From: Seminavis robusta | Lineage: Eukaryota > Bacillariophyta > Bacillariophyceae > Naviculales > Naviculaceae | Length of the DNA stretch: 64,000 nucleotides | Reading direction: 5' to 3' | Assembly: GCA_903772945.1 (NCBI GenBank) | Contig: CAICTM010000124.1 | Coordinates: 47,356-111,355, forward strand | Shown here: positions 46,063-57,113 of the stretch, piece by piece | How the letters are laid out: each line of letters opens with the position of its first letter | Numbering within the stretch: the first letter of the stretch is position 1 | The notes under the pieces: generated by a model | What the model was told of the DNA's origin: nothing | The model's database searches: none | Seen by the model: the letters and a program-made list of their open reading frames with translations, nothing else | Position numbers and translations under genes: made by a program

Positions 46063-47767
46063 TGAGCTTGTCAAATACACCTTTTCAACTTTACCAACTA
46101 ATAATATTTGTAGTAATTGCTAACTAATAATGATGAAAGGATGTCGCTGTTCAAATTCCAAGTGTGCGGATATGATGTGCGGGAGTGCTCAAATTGTACA
46201 TGTAGTCAGTCGCTCTGCCAGTACTGTACCGGCACGGTACCAGTACCACGGCACAATAACAATGTATCTACGAATGCAAGGTCAGGAAACCCCAATGATG
46301 TTTTGAAATTTTTCAAACAGTTTTAGTTTCTCATTTTTAGTTTCTCAATTTGAGAAACTAACAGTTTTAGTTTCTCATTTGATAAAATAGTTTCTCATTT
46401 CTGGAAGAAATCACAACACATGTACTGTCAGTTTCATAAATAGTTTCTCATTTCAAAAGATAGTTTCTCATTTCAACCAAATGAGAAACTAACTTTCTCA
46501 TTTCAGAACTTAGTTTCTCAAATGAGAAACTACTTTCTCATTTGAGAAACTGTCAAAAAAGGATTGCAGTCTGGTTCCTGACCTTTTAATGGTTTCCTTG
46601 ATCCTACCGGTAGCCAACGCCAGCATCATACCGTACGGAATTTTGGAAGCTAATAACGTTTAAACCTGGGAACGTCACATAGACATTTCTTACTAGTACC
46701 AGGTACCTGGTACCGCATGGATGCATTTGGCAACACACCCGAGGTCTTGTTGACCAAGCCCGGATAGTTCCTTTCAGGAGTGCTAGTGGGGCAAGCTAGA
46801 CAGCAAGAGACAGTCCATCACTTTCATGTTAGTGGTACCGTATGCCTGCGGGTGATGTTTGCTCCTTGTGTTGCTTGACCGGATGGATCAAACCACCCTT
46901 CCAAGAGTTTGTCTGGGGGTGGAGGAGAACTACACCATGTATGAATAGACAAACAAAAATCAGGCCCCAAACACAAGACTTGCTGCTGCCGGTACAGGTA
47001 GAACCAAATTGAATTGACTGCACCAGATGCTGATGTGCCCATTGTAACTTGCCTTAGCTAGCTGGATGTACCTTCAGGTTCTTCTCAGCCACAGCTCACC
47101 TAGCATAGATCTAGAGGTGCTGATGTTTTCCAATGCCGGTAGCTATTTTTAAAATAGTATCAACTTCTGATCAGACTCCGCTGCAACACTAAACTTGTTC
47201 TAACCGAAAGCAGGTACCACATGGTACAGGTCCTGGTACTGTACAGTCGTACCACTCCTGTTAAGCGTTTGTGTCACACAAAGCTGCTGGTGGCAGCAAG
47301 AGGATGTTCATGGGATGGCGTTCTACAGCGTACATAGCTAAAAAGGGCTACCGGTACAGTCGTACACTGTACGTACTGTAAGTGCTGTAGCCGAGCCGTA
47401 GTCTTCTGTAAATCATGCGGAACCCAATATGTGACTCTTACTCACTTTTTAAGGACCACCACCCCGCTTTTGACAAAATTTTAACGCAAAGTGCCGATCA
47501 CTTAGGGTTGTCGTTTGATCTTAGAGTTAACGACAGCCGACCAGCCCAGGCCGAAGAAGCCGACACACGGTAAACGGAAGAAACACTCAGAGTAGCAGGC
47601 GGCCAGTAGTAGCGCATTTCATTTCCTTGGCCACGATAACAAACAACCAAGTGGACCTCTCTTCATCTCAGCAAAAATTTGAACAAAAGCTTTCCGCTCT
47701 TCTACTACATCGTACTGGCTAGCTAGCTCCAGTCGAGGACTGTTGTGCCGGTACATCTTCAGCAACA
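46063..47767. other. 1.7 kb intergenic region between the two giant genes
   Basis: No gene is supported. It holds the AGTTTCTCA array at 46324-46551 and many GGTACC, TACCGGTA and GTACTGTAC words (46690-46715, 47214-47400). The promoter of the myosin gene should lie at its right end. Confidence 0.6.
46324..46551. repeat. AGTTTCTCATTT minisatellite in both orientations
   Basis: About nine plus-strand copies of a unit with core AGTTTCTCA, two of them with the variant ACTTTCTCA, are mixed with four inverted copies (GAGAAACT) at about 46352, 46483, 46523 and 46543. Spacing is irregular. Adjacent opposite copies, such as TTTCTCAATTTGAGAAA, form perfect small hairpins. Not CRISPR: units are about 12 bp, mixed in direction and have no uniform spacers. 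Confidence 0.85.
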
Positions 47768-50700
47768 ATGGAGGTCGGAGCTCATGTGTGGCTGCGACGC
47801 GAGGACTCCCATTGGGGATGGGTTCCAGCGATTGTAACCAACAAAGAACCTGTGACGGCTCGTGGAGTAGAATTGATGCAGTTGACTCTCAATGACGATC
47901 CAAACATTGAGGTGACAATGCCTCCTCCGGCCAATTCAAAGCGTGGAAGGTCAAGCTTCAATGATCACCAGTCCTTCCAGGAAGTCATTGTTGTTGACCC
48001 AGAACAATTGAAAACTGCCGACCACGATGACATCAAGCTACGGAACCTGCCAACATCATACCAACTATCAGGGGAAGATGCTGAAGCCGGTGTCATTGCA
48101 AGTCCGTCCACGCATAGCGACAGCAGCATTGTTGGAGGCGTTGACGATCTCATTGAACTGACGCATCTTCACGAACCAGCCATTCTCCACGCTCTGCGGC
48201 TGCGATATGACGCGGACATCATCTACACGTCCACGGGTCCAATTCTCATTGCCGTCAATCCCTTCAAGCCAATGCCATTGTATTCAGATCAGATGATGGA
48301 GCAGTATAGAATGCAAGGAGAGCTGGGAATTGTTCCATCATCTCCCACAACAACAACATCTGCATTCGTCACACCCTTTCGAAAGCGCAAAGAAGCACCC
48401 TCTGTAAACAAGCGACTTCCGCCACATGTCTACCAAACAGCCGATGATTCATACCGTGCAATGATGAGAGGGCTAGAGAACAAAGCCCTCATGAACAACA
48501 ACCGAAACAGTGTCGAGAGCCGTATGTTGGCTCTCAAGGGCTCTAACCACACCAACCAAAGCATCCTTGTGTCGGGAGAAAGTGGAGCAGGAAAGACTGT
48601 CACAACCAAAATTGTTCTCAACTACTTTGCAATGCTATCCAAGATTCAGAGTGATCAACTCCAAAGATCAACTCCCAGAAAGAATGGCTCTCCTTCATAT
48701 CATCAACCAATGTACGATGATGTCACAACCGAACAGCAAGTCCTACAAAGCAATCCTATCCTTGAATCCTTTGGAAATGCTCGCACCAGCCGAAACGATA
48801 ACTCCTCTCGATTCGGGAAGTACATTGACATTAGCTTTAGTCGGTCTGGAAAGCTTTCGGGGGCTTCCATTGAGACTTACCTACTGGAAAAGGTTCGCCT
48901 CATTCATCCGTCCAGTGGCGAGCGCAACTATCATGTCTTTTATCAGTTCTTGAGCAGTGCAACGGGAAAAGAACGCAGAGACTTCTATCTTGGCAACAAG
49001 AGAGTGGGAGACTTTCGCCTTCTTTCTTCCAGTGGCACCTACGACCGTCGTGATGGGGTTAGTGACGAGGCCAACCATCAAGAGATGCTTGATGCCATGG
49101 TAAGTAGTCCTTTCGCACCCTTCTATACATACGCAGTTTTTTCTGACGGATCTCCTAACACAACTGCCACCTCCTCTGTGCTAACAGGTGACAATGGGTT
49201 TTGAAGCCGCCACAATTCAGTCTCTTATGAGACTCGTGGTTGCTGTGTTGTTTGCTGGCAACATGACCTTTACACCCACGAAAGACGGTGAGGCCTGCAC
49301 TCTTGACAAATCTGATTCAGCTTTGGCATGTGCTTCCCTACTAGGCATCACATACGAAGGACTCGCAAGCGCTTTGACAGCCAGAACGATCCTCGCTGGG
49401 GAAGAGGTCGTCCACAAGACTCTTACATTTGAAGAAGCGACGAAAGCACTTGAAGCTCTCATCAAGGCTGTATACGGGGCAGCGTTCGACTATGTCGTCG
49501 AGAATGTAAATGAAAGCATTTACGATGCAGACGTTGCTCATGAAGCCGCTGCATCCATTGGTGTCCTTGATATATTTGGGTTCGAAAGCTTTCAGACGAA
49601 CAGCTTTGAACAATTGTGCATTAACTACACTAACGAAGCCCTCCAACAGCAATTCAACAAGTACGTGTTCAAGCTGGAACAGCAAGAGTACGAGAGAGAG
49701 GGTATCATGTGGAAGTTCATTGCCTTCCCCGACAACCAGGACGTCTTGGACTTGATCGATAAGAAGCATACTGGGATCCTTGCTCTGCTTGATGAACAGT
49801 GCATCCTTCCTCGCAGTACGGATCAAAAGTTCACAAGATATTTGTACGCACGGTGTGACAAACACACACGCTTCAGCGCATCGTCGGCACAGCGGGTTGA
49901 TTACCTGTTCAGCATTGAGCACTATGCTGGCTACGTGGCATACACTACCGACTCGTGGCTCGAGAAGAACAAGGACCAACTTCCAGCAGCCTCATCTGAC
50001 CTTCTTAATTCATCGACGTTCGGTCTTATCGGCGACATCAAGAAGTTCATCCGAAGCGAAGATCGAGCAGGACGCGGTACAGTTGCGACCAAGTCAGTGA
50101 GCTCTCAGTTCTCCACACAACTTCGCATTCTTCGTAATCGAATTGACGTCACGACGCCGCACTACATTCGGTGTTTGAAACCCAACGACGAACTTTCTCC
50201 AAACTTCTTCGAGCCAAAGAATGTTGTAGAGCAACTGCGTTGCGGTGGAGTACTCGAAGCCGTCCGCGTAAGTCGTGCAGGTTACCCAACGCGTTATCCT
50301 CATGACATCTTCATGGCGCGTTACTACATCCTGGGTGACAAGAAAGACATTACGCCAATGTCTCCCATCTTCTCTCCGACCAGCTCCAACACACCGAAGG
50401 AGGAGGACCTGAAGCGATTGATCTCCAAGATTGCGTTCGACCTTTGGGAAGCTGACCACATTGCGATGGAGAATCTTATCCAAGCCGAGAAGATGGCTTC
50501 GGAGTCCGAGTCGCCATCCAAGAAGTTTGGGAAACAACTGTTCCCCGATAACAATGGGAATAAAAAGATCAACACCGGGCCAGCCTCCGTCAATGCTCCG
50601 CCATTTTCTCTCGTCGTCGAAAGCTCGGTCATGACACCGGAAGCGCAGAGGAAAAAGAAGCTTGGTCAACGCAGCAAGCGCCGTGAATCGCATCACGTGA

Positions 50701-53700
50701 CGCGCCCAGAGACCGAGGCTGACTTTTTGAAGCTGGATTTCGCCTCCCGTTGTGCTGTTGCCGGCCTGCAGCTGGGTCGAACCAAAGTTTTCCTCCGGCG
50801 AGAAGCCTTTGACCGGATCGAAGCTATGCGCTCTGACAAGTTTTGCGAAGCCGCGCGCACCATTCAGAAAGTTGTCCGCGGCAAATTATGCAAGATGTAC
50901 TACGGACAAATGCGTCGAGCCGCCATCAAGATTCAAAGCTTGATTCGTATGCGCCTTTCAACCTTTGAGTTATACGAACGACGAGTGATATATGCTGCTG
51001 TCAAGATCCAAGCTGCCTGGCGATCATTCTATGCCCGCTTAACGTACTACGAGATTGGCTTTGCTCGAAGGGATGCCGCAAGGGCGATCCAACGAGCATA
51101 CCGCAGCTACGTTGTGCGCACGAGGGAACCTCAATTTCATCTTTCTGAGGATGATATCCTTCGTGCAATCGTTGCAGTGCAAGCCATGTATCGAGGAGCG
51201 GCGGCCAGGGCCTACGTTACTGAAATATTGAATTCCTATCAGGAAGCACCAACACCTTCTCCTGTCAAGAGTTTGCCTGCCGCTGCGCCTGAACCCAGTG
51301 CTCGACAGATTGCTCTGCATGAAAGTCCTCAGAAAGAGATTGTGCCGCTGGCCGCCAACCCCGCAATGACCACCGAATTGTTTCGAGAGATTCAGATGGA
51401 AAACTGGGCAATGGTCGAGAGTATTTTGGACAAGCACCCTGAACTCGCACAGTTGCCAGACTTGAAGACCGGAGAGCTTGCACTGCACAAGATTTCACGG
51501 CACACCAGCGCGTGGACCTTGCTGATCGACATGGCCTTGGTTCTTTATCCGAAAGCTTTGGTGCATCGCGACAACATGGGGGCTCTGCCAATTCACCATG
51601 CCGCAGCTCATGACAATCTCGCAGCATTGGAGATCATTTATAGTGCTTACAAAGAAGGGATTAAGGATGCGGACAACATTGGTCGGCTTCCTATCCACGT
51701 TGCGGCTCACTACGATGCAATCGACGCCATCAAATTCCTGCTCGCAAAATCACCTGAGGGTGCTTACACAATGGTCGTTCGTCCTCAAGACAATTCTGGA
51801 GGCGGCCTTCCTCTCCACGTGGCATGCAGCAATCATGCCTCTGTCGGAGTCATCACTGCTTTGCTGGCGGAGAACTTTGCCTCTGCCAAACGCACCGATG
51901 AGAATGGTGATTTACCTCTACACTTGCTACTTCGTCGAGGTGACGGAGTGGATCCTGTGGTTGTGAAGACTCTTTTGACCTGTTTTGCCAATGCCGTGTC
52001 ACGAACAGACATGCATGGTGATCTTCCACTGGCAATTGCGATCAAGAGCCGATGTCGCTCCGCTGTCATCAACGCTATTCTCATGCAGTATCCCGAGGCC
52101 GCGGGCGCCCTCAATGGAGCAGGGCACAGTGCTCTTTTCCTTGCATTCCAGCACAATGCAGATGATAGAACAATCATGGGGTTACTGAATCATGCTCCCG
52201 AGGTACGTTTTTGTTTCTTTTTCTCCCATTGCGACTTGGCTTTCCTTGTTCGACAGTCGAGCTCACCACCTTTCTTTTGTCTGTCAGCTTGCTACTGCCG
52301 TTGACAAGAAGACAGGAATGCTTCCAATTCAAGTTGCAACAGAGAATGAGCACTCCCATTTCATTGTTCACAATTTGTTGAAGCGAGACATGCCTATTGA
52401 TGTGAAGGAGAAGGTCCGAGCACAGCTTGTTCCTCATCGATATTCATGGAACCACGTTGTCTCGAATACGGATGACCTGTATCATCAAGTTGTCACAAAG
52501 ATATTACAGTCCTGTACACAGCCCCAAGTTTTGGCCCTCGCGCATGTGGAAGGCCCTGACGGAACCATCGCACTCGCCGCTGCTACTCCAGTCTGCAAAC
52601 ACGAAATGCGAGTTATGTTGCGACTCTTCAACACTCTCGAAGTTGTCAACCAAAAGCCAGCATACACGAACCCCCACAGCGACACTCAAATCTTTTACGC
52701 TTTGAGATACGACCCCCCGGCTCAAAAGAATGGAACTTACACTGTCCTTCACGACGAGCGCGACCAAAATGGCGACAACGACTACCTTGAAGATTGGGAT
52801 GACTCTTCTCAGGTGTCGGCCATTTCACGCAATAGCATTCGGTCCACCCTCACAAGTCGTTCTCAGCAGACAATCGAGGACAAGCTTCGTCAGATCAGAA
52901 AAGAAAAGGGACAGCAAGTCATTGCGAAGCTCACGTCGCGCTCTGATGTTGTTGAAAGGGAGCTGAAGGTTCGCAAGGACTATCATCTTTCCCGTCACTA
53001 TGTACCTGCGATCATCAGTGTCCATCATACCGTCCAGCATGCTGCTTACTCGGAGGCCATGGCGGAACCTGGCTATTGTATTACGATGGAAGGTGCTGAC
53101 ACAACTGCTGAAAACCTCATGCTTGACATGCGCAAAAACAAGAAGAGGTTTCCTACCAAGGCACTGAAACGCGTCGGCATTTCACTCATGCACTTGCACG
53201 AACATGGAATTATCCACGGAGACTTTGGCACGCACAACATTGGAAAGTTTGGCAGTCGGTGGAAACTCCTCGGTGTTGGCGGCAGTGTTACCCTCGGTGA
53301 GCCGACAGATCCTACACGAGGTTTCTATCATCCGCCCGAATCGATTGTAGTAGAGAACAAGAGAGGCGCCATAGGAGCGATTGGGAAGAAGAATCTGCAG
53401 GCAACCACCATGTCCATTCCTGCCGATCCAACCTACGACATTTGGGCCTTTGGTGTGGTAGTGTACGAAGCCATTGCCGGCCTTCCGCTTTCGCCCTATG
53501 CTTGCCGTGGCAAACGAGAAATGAACGCATCTGAGGTTTGCAAAATTGGTCTGTGGGATGAAAACAGCGTCAGGAAGGCTCTCAAGCATGTCCAGGACGA
53601 TGATGTTGCAAGGGACTTTGTGAAGCACTTGCTACACCATGATCCTGTCAAGCGATTCAATTCTATGCGACAAGTTCTTGAGCATCCCTTTTTTTTAGGA

Positions 53701-54069
53701 GGGAAGGTGGAGGGTAAAAGCTCGTCCTCCGCCGACCCCACAAGCCCCACTACACTGACCACGAACAACAGCAGTGGCGCCAACGCTTCTCGCCCAACAT
53801 CCAACCGCCAAACATACCCCGGCCCGTCGAACAACAGCAAGAAGACAAGTCAAACAAGAGCAGTTGACCATCCCGCTGTCACGAAGGCCGATTCAGCCGA
53901 GAGCTCAATTGAGAACTATCGCAATGGCGTCAAGAGTTCGTCGCGACGGTCTTCCGGTACAAGTTCGACTAATCGCTCGAGCCCAACTTCTTCCATGGAT
54001 TCTCGACGTAGCTTTCGTGGTCTGAGGAAGATTCGAATGAGATCTGGCAGCAGACAGCAGGCAAGCTGA
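47768..54069 (+). CDS. unconventional myosin with IQ motifs, ankyrin repeats and C-terminal pseudokinase domain
   Basis: Exons 47768-49099, 49188-52202 and 52288-54069 (introns 88 and 85 bp, phase 0), 2042 residues. An actin-based motor: an SH3-like start (VGAHVWLRREDSHWGWVPA), P-loop GESGAGKT at 270-277, switch I NDNSSRFGK at 343-351, switch II DIFGFE at 572-577, actin-site CINYTNEALQQQFNKYVF and HYIRCLKPN, then a converter and about five IQ motifs (995-1130) for calmodulin-like light chains. There is no tail coiled coil. Residues of about 1176-1480 are ankyrin repeats and about 1540-1930 a kinase-like domain: IIHGDFGTHN keeps the HxD and Asn, but GVGGS replaces DFG. The tail is Ser-rich. 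Ankyrin-bearing myosins are known in stramenopiles; class is not assigned. The C-terminal module matches the upstream giant gene. Confidence 0.93.
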
Positions 54070-54737
54070 GTTTACTTGGATAGATAGACCGTCAGTCAGA
54101 AGTATTCGCGTGGACTGTGAAGGGCGATTGTATTACCCTTCTCGATTTCACATCTCATCTACCTTACGGTCAACGGTAGGCAGCAATGATGAACTTATTC
54201 ACTATTGTAAAGTTATCATTTGGGGTTTCGTGTTGTGTCAGTTAGTTAGAAAAGGAAGGTACTGGTAGTAAAGCATAGTTTTGGACAACATGGTTCCTCT
54301 TGCCACAGCTTCATAATTTAAAAAAAACTCGGACCTGTTTTAGAAGGAAAGTTGAGACCTGCTGAAGTCAGCAGACTTCTAGCTAGCTACTGTAGAGTAG
54401 CCGGTAAATCCAACATGATGCAACATTGAAGCCAGTCTCTAGCTAGTAGGTACCGTACTAGTAAGAAGTTGGCTATCTTCAACAGGTGGGTGGCTACAAC
54501 TGGTGCTTCCTCCAGTTTGATCCGTAAAGTGTGAGCCGACTTGTGCGCAGGTTCCGCAACAAGGACCTCGTTGTGTGGCTTCTAAGTCTTTGTTTACCGT
54601 ATTGAGCTTTGCAATGTGGCTCCACCTCATTCTTTTGTGTCACTGTTGCGTTCGTTCCCCATGTCACCCTTTTCCTTTTGGCTTCTGCGGAAGGAAAAAT
54701 ACGGTCTCGTCCTTTCATTTTTCCACGGTTGTTGACA
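54070..54737. other. 668 bp intergenic region
   Basis: It separates the myosin gene from the F-box/LRR gene on the same strand. It has CTAGCTAGC near 54380 and GGTACCGTACTAG near 54449-54461. The downstream frame stays open leftward to 54609 without an ATG. Confidence 0.5.
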
Positions 54738-57113
54738 ATGCTCTTAGCATCACCGCTATTGTCAGCATCGAGGCCTCCACTTCGTGCACTAACACATATG
54801 GGAGAACACAGTCAAGCTCAGTCAGCACTACTTATACCGGTCTCAGCAGATGTTTGCTTGTCAAATCCTGATGAGGGGAATGAAACACTCTCACAAGACC
54901 CACCTTTGCGACCTCGCAATAGCGGGACGATGATAGCTTCAACGACAACAGTTGCCGCTGAGGCTTTGCCAAAGCTTCCTGCCATGTCGACATTCCATAG
55001 AGTCGACGATGGCGAAACCTGCTCTAGCGAAGCCCCACCTAAGGCTGCCTCCGTCTTAACCACGTCTCAGGCTCAGACACCATCCAGGGAAATAGACGCT
55101 GTTGTTGGCCATGGTGACGAGGCTGCTGAGGTTGCCGTTCGCGAAGACGCTGAAGGGAACGAGAAAGAGCAAGACAGTGTTAGTCAGGGCGAGCGTGAGA
55201 GTCCGAGCCCAAGTCCAAGCCTAACCCTGACCAGTAGTAGATCGGCGATGCGAACTCAAAAGTTGGCATCGGCGCTCAAGACCACCAGTTTGATTAGTGG
55301 GGCAGATGGTACTGGTAGTAACAAGAAGAAGGGTAGACATCAACGCACAAAACGACGGATTAGAGGGATATGGGGAGGCGATGATTCCACGCTGTTTTCC
55401 CAGCTTCACGACGAGACGATTCTCCTAATAATGAAGAATTTTTCGATGAAGGATTTGTGTGTGGCATCCATGGTTTGTCAACGATGGAAACACCTAGCGC
55501 TCCATCAGGATTCCTGGAAACGCATTGATGCTACGGAATTTGTACAAGCAGCGCATGACTACTATGCCAAGATGGACTGTAATACCGACAACAGTGACGG
55601 CAAAATAGACCCTCCCAAATCAACTTCCAAGGCCCTTGCTGCTCATGTTGAGAAATTCACTCCCCTCTCATTATCCATTCACTCAATCCACAATCGATTA
55701 TCACCAGACAATTTTTTGTCGTCTCTGCCGAGTCTACAGGAGCTTACCCTTACGGCTTTTGCCGAGTTGACCGACACTCACGTTCACGTGTTGCTACTTT
55801 CGTGCGTGTCAAAGAGATCCTGCAACTTGCGCAAATTAGCTCTGGAGCAATGCCCACGCTTGACAAATGCCACGGTTCAGTCCATCGGGAAGCTCTGTTC
55901 AGAGCTTGAGGAGCTGAGCCTCGCGGGAAACTCCAATATCACAGACCTGGCACCACTGAGCGATTTGTGGGTACTCACAACGAAACCGTCTCCACCGGTC
56001 GCCGCGGCTCCAAAGCGTGTCGCTGCCAGCCCAGCAGCTGCATCCATGTTCTCCTTATTCAGCCCTCCGCCGCCGCCACCGCCAAAGCCATCACTAGCTG
56101 ACATGTTTCAACCTCCAAGGCCCTCCACTCCAACCAGTACGAGTTCATTGCAGTCCCTATTTGCTCCGCCAGGGGAATCACCACCGCGATCGGCAAACGT
56201 AATTAGAATTCTTCCACAACCGCTTTCCAAGAAAAACAGCAAGATCAAGCAACCCGCAAAGCTAGCACTCATTAACGTATCCAACACGGGCGTGACTGCA
56301 AAATCCCTGATCGCCGCCTGGAAAGCAGCGGTTCCATCTGGGAAGATTGTACGGCTGGCGCATTTGCTAATGAATGGAACGGGCGAGACATGGAAGGACA
56401 CGCATCTGCGGGACATTGCCGATTTGCTGGATTTGGTCAAGCTGGAGTCACTCGATATTGGATGTAGGAATTCGTCATCGCGAACAGTCACCGACAGTGG
56501 ACTCGCGTGGCTTGTCCAGGGTGCAGAGAGCGTCACCTCGAATAAGGCTCCTCTCTCTTCCTTGGTACGATTAAATCTGTCAGGACATCAATCGCTCTCC
56601 GGAACCTGTATTGCAAACACTATTGCACCGGCACAAGGGCGATTGGAAGAGCTCACTTTGAAGGACTGCAAGGGATTGTCTGTTCAGAGTGCCAATGTTG
56701 CCAAGGATCTTGCCAGCATTGATACTCTGGCCAAGGCCATTTCGTCCCTCACAGTACGGGAAACAAATGAGAAGGATGCTGCAGGCGGCAAGGGACTACG
56801 CCGCCTCTCGCTTGCCGGATGCTTCTCCAATCAATGCCTCTTGCAGAGGAACAACAACAAGAAAATGCACGAAGAAACTATTGGGTCAATTTTGTTAGAA
56901 TCTTTGGGGCCACAAACTACCAAGAAGGGGGGGAAAGCAACGAAACAACACGACAATCTGCTTTCCTGTAGCACTGCTAGCACGACGCTTGTTGAATTGG
57001 ACTTGACTGGTTGCTGGTTTGTAACACCATCCCATGTTGCCTCGTTAAGAGAGAGATGTCCCAGGCTCCATAAAATTCATCTGGATGGAACCAGGGCCAT
57101 GCAAGCAATGTAA
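54738..57113 (+). CDS. F-box / leucine-rich-repeat protein
   Basis: Single exon; the first ATG at 54738 gives 791 residues, and ATG at 54798 is an alternative. Residues 1-210 are disordered, Ser/Thr/Glu-rich with a basic patch (NKKKGRHQRTKRRIRG). The F-box lies at about 220-270: LHDETILLIMKNFSMKDLC, VCQRWKHLALHQDSWKRID. Leucine-rich repeats follow (LQELTLTAFAELTD, LRKLALEQCPRLTN, LEELSLAGNSNITD), are interrupted at about 415-500 by a Pro-rich insert (SPPPPPPPKPS), and resume to the end with VELDLTGCWFVTPSHV. By family rule an F-box protein of this type would recruit targets to an SCF (Skp1-cullin) ubiquitin ligase, the LRRs binding the target; the target is unknown. The proline insert inside the solenoid is unusual. 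Confidence 0.88.
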   Translation: MLLASPLLSASRPPLRALTHMGEHSQAQSALLIPVSADVCLSNPDEGNETLSQDPPLRPRNSGTMIASTTTVAAEALPKLPAMSTFHRVDDGETCSSEAPPKAASVLTTSQAQTPSREIDAVVGHGDEAAEVAVREDAEGNEKEQDSVSQGERESPSPSPSLTLTSSRSAMRTQKLASALKTTSLISGADGTGSNKKKGRHQRTKRRIRGIWGGDDSTLFSQLHDETILLIMKNFSMKDLCVASMVCQRWKHLALHQDSWKRIDATEFVQAAHDYYAKMDCNTDNSDGKIDPPKSTSKALAAHVEKFTPLSLSIHSIHNRLSPDNFLSSLPSLQELTLTAFAELTDTHVHVLLLSCVSKRSCNLRKLALEQCPRLTNATVQSIGKLCSELEELSLAGNSNITDLAPLSDLWVLTTKPSPPVAAAPKRVAASPAAASMFSLFSPPPPPPPKPSLADMFQPPRPSTPTSTSSLQSLFAPPGESPPRSANVIRILPQPLSKKNSKIKQPAKLALINVSNTGVTAKSLIAAWKAAVPSGKIVRLAHLLMNGTGETWKDTHLRDIADLLDLVKLESLDIGCRNSSSRTVTDSGLAWLVQGAESVTSNKAPLSSLVRLNLSGHQSLSGTCIANTIAPAQGRLEELTLKDCKGLSVQSANVAKDLASIDTLAKAISSLTVRETNEKDAAGGKGLRRLSLAGCFSNQCLLQRNNNKKMHEETIGSILLESLGPQTTKKGGKATKQHDNLLSCSTASTTLVELDLTGCWFVTPSHVASLRERCPRLHKIHLDGTRAMQAM

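Noticed and set aside
46324-46551. CRISPR-like array
   Set aside because: Units are about 12 bp, occur in both orientations and have no regular unique spacers; no cas genes; eukaryotic context.
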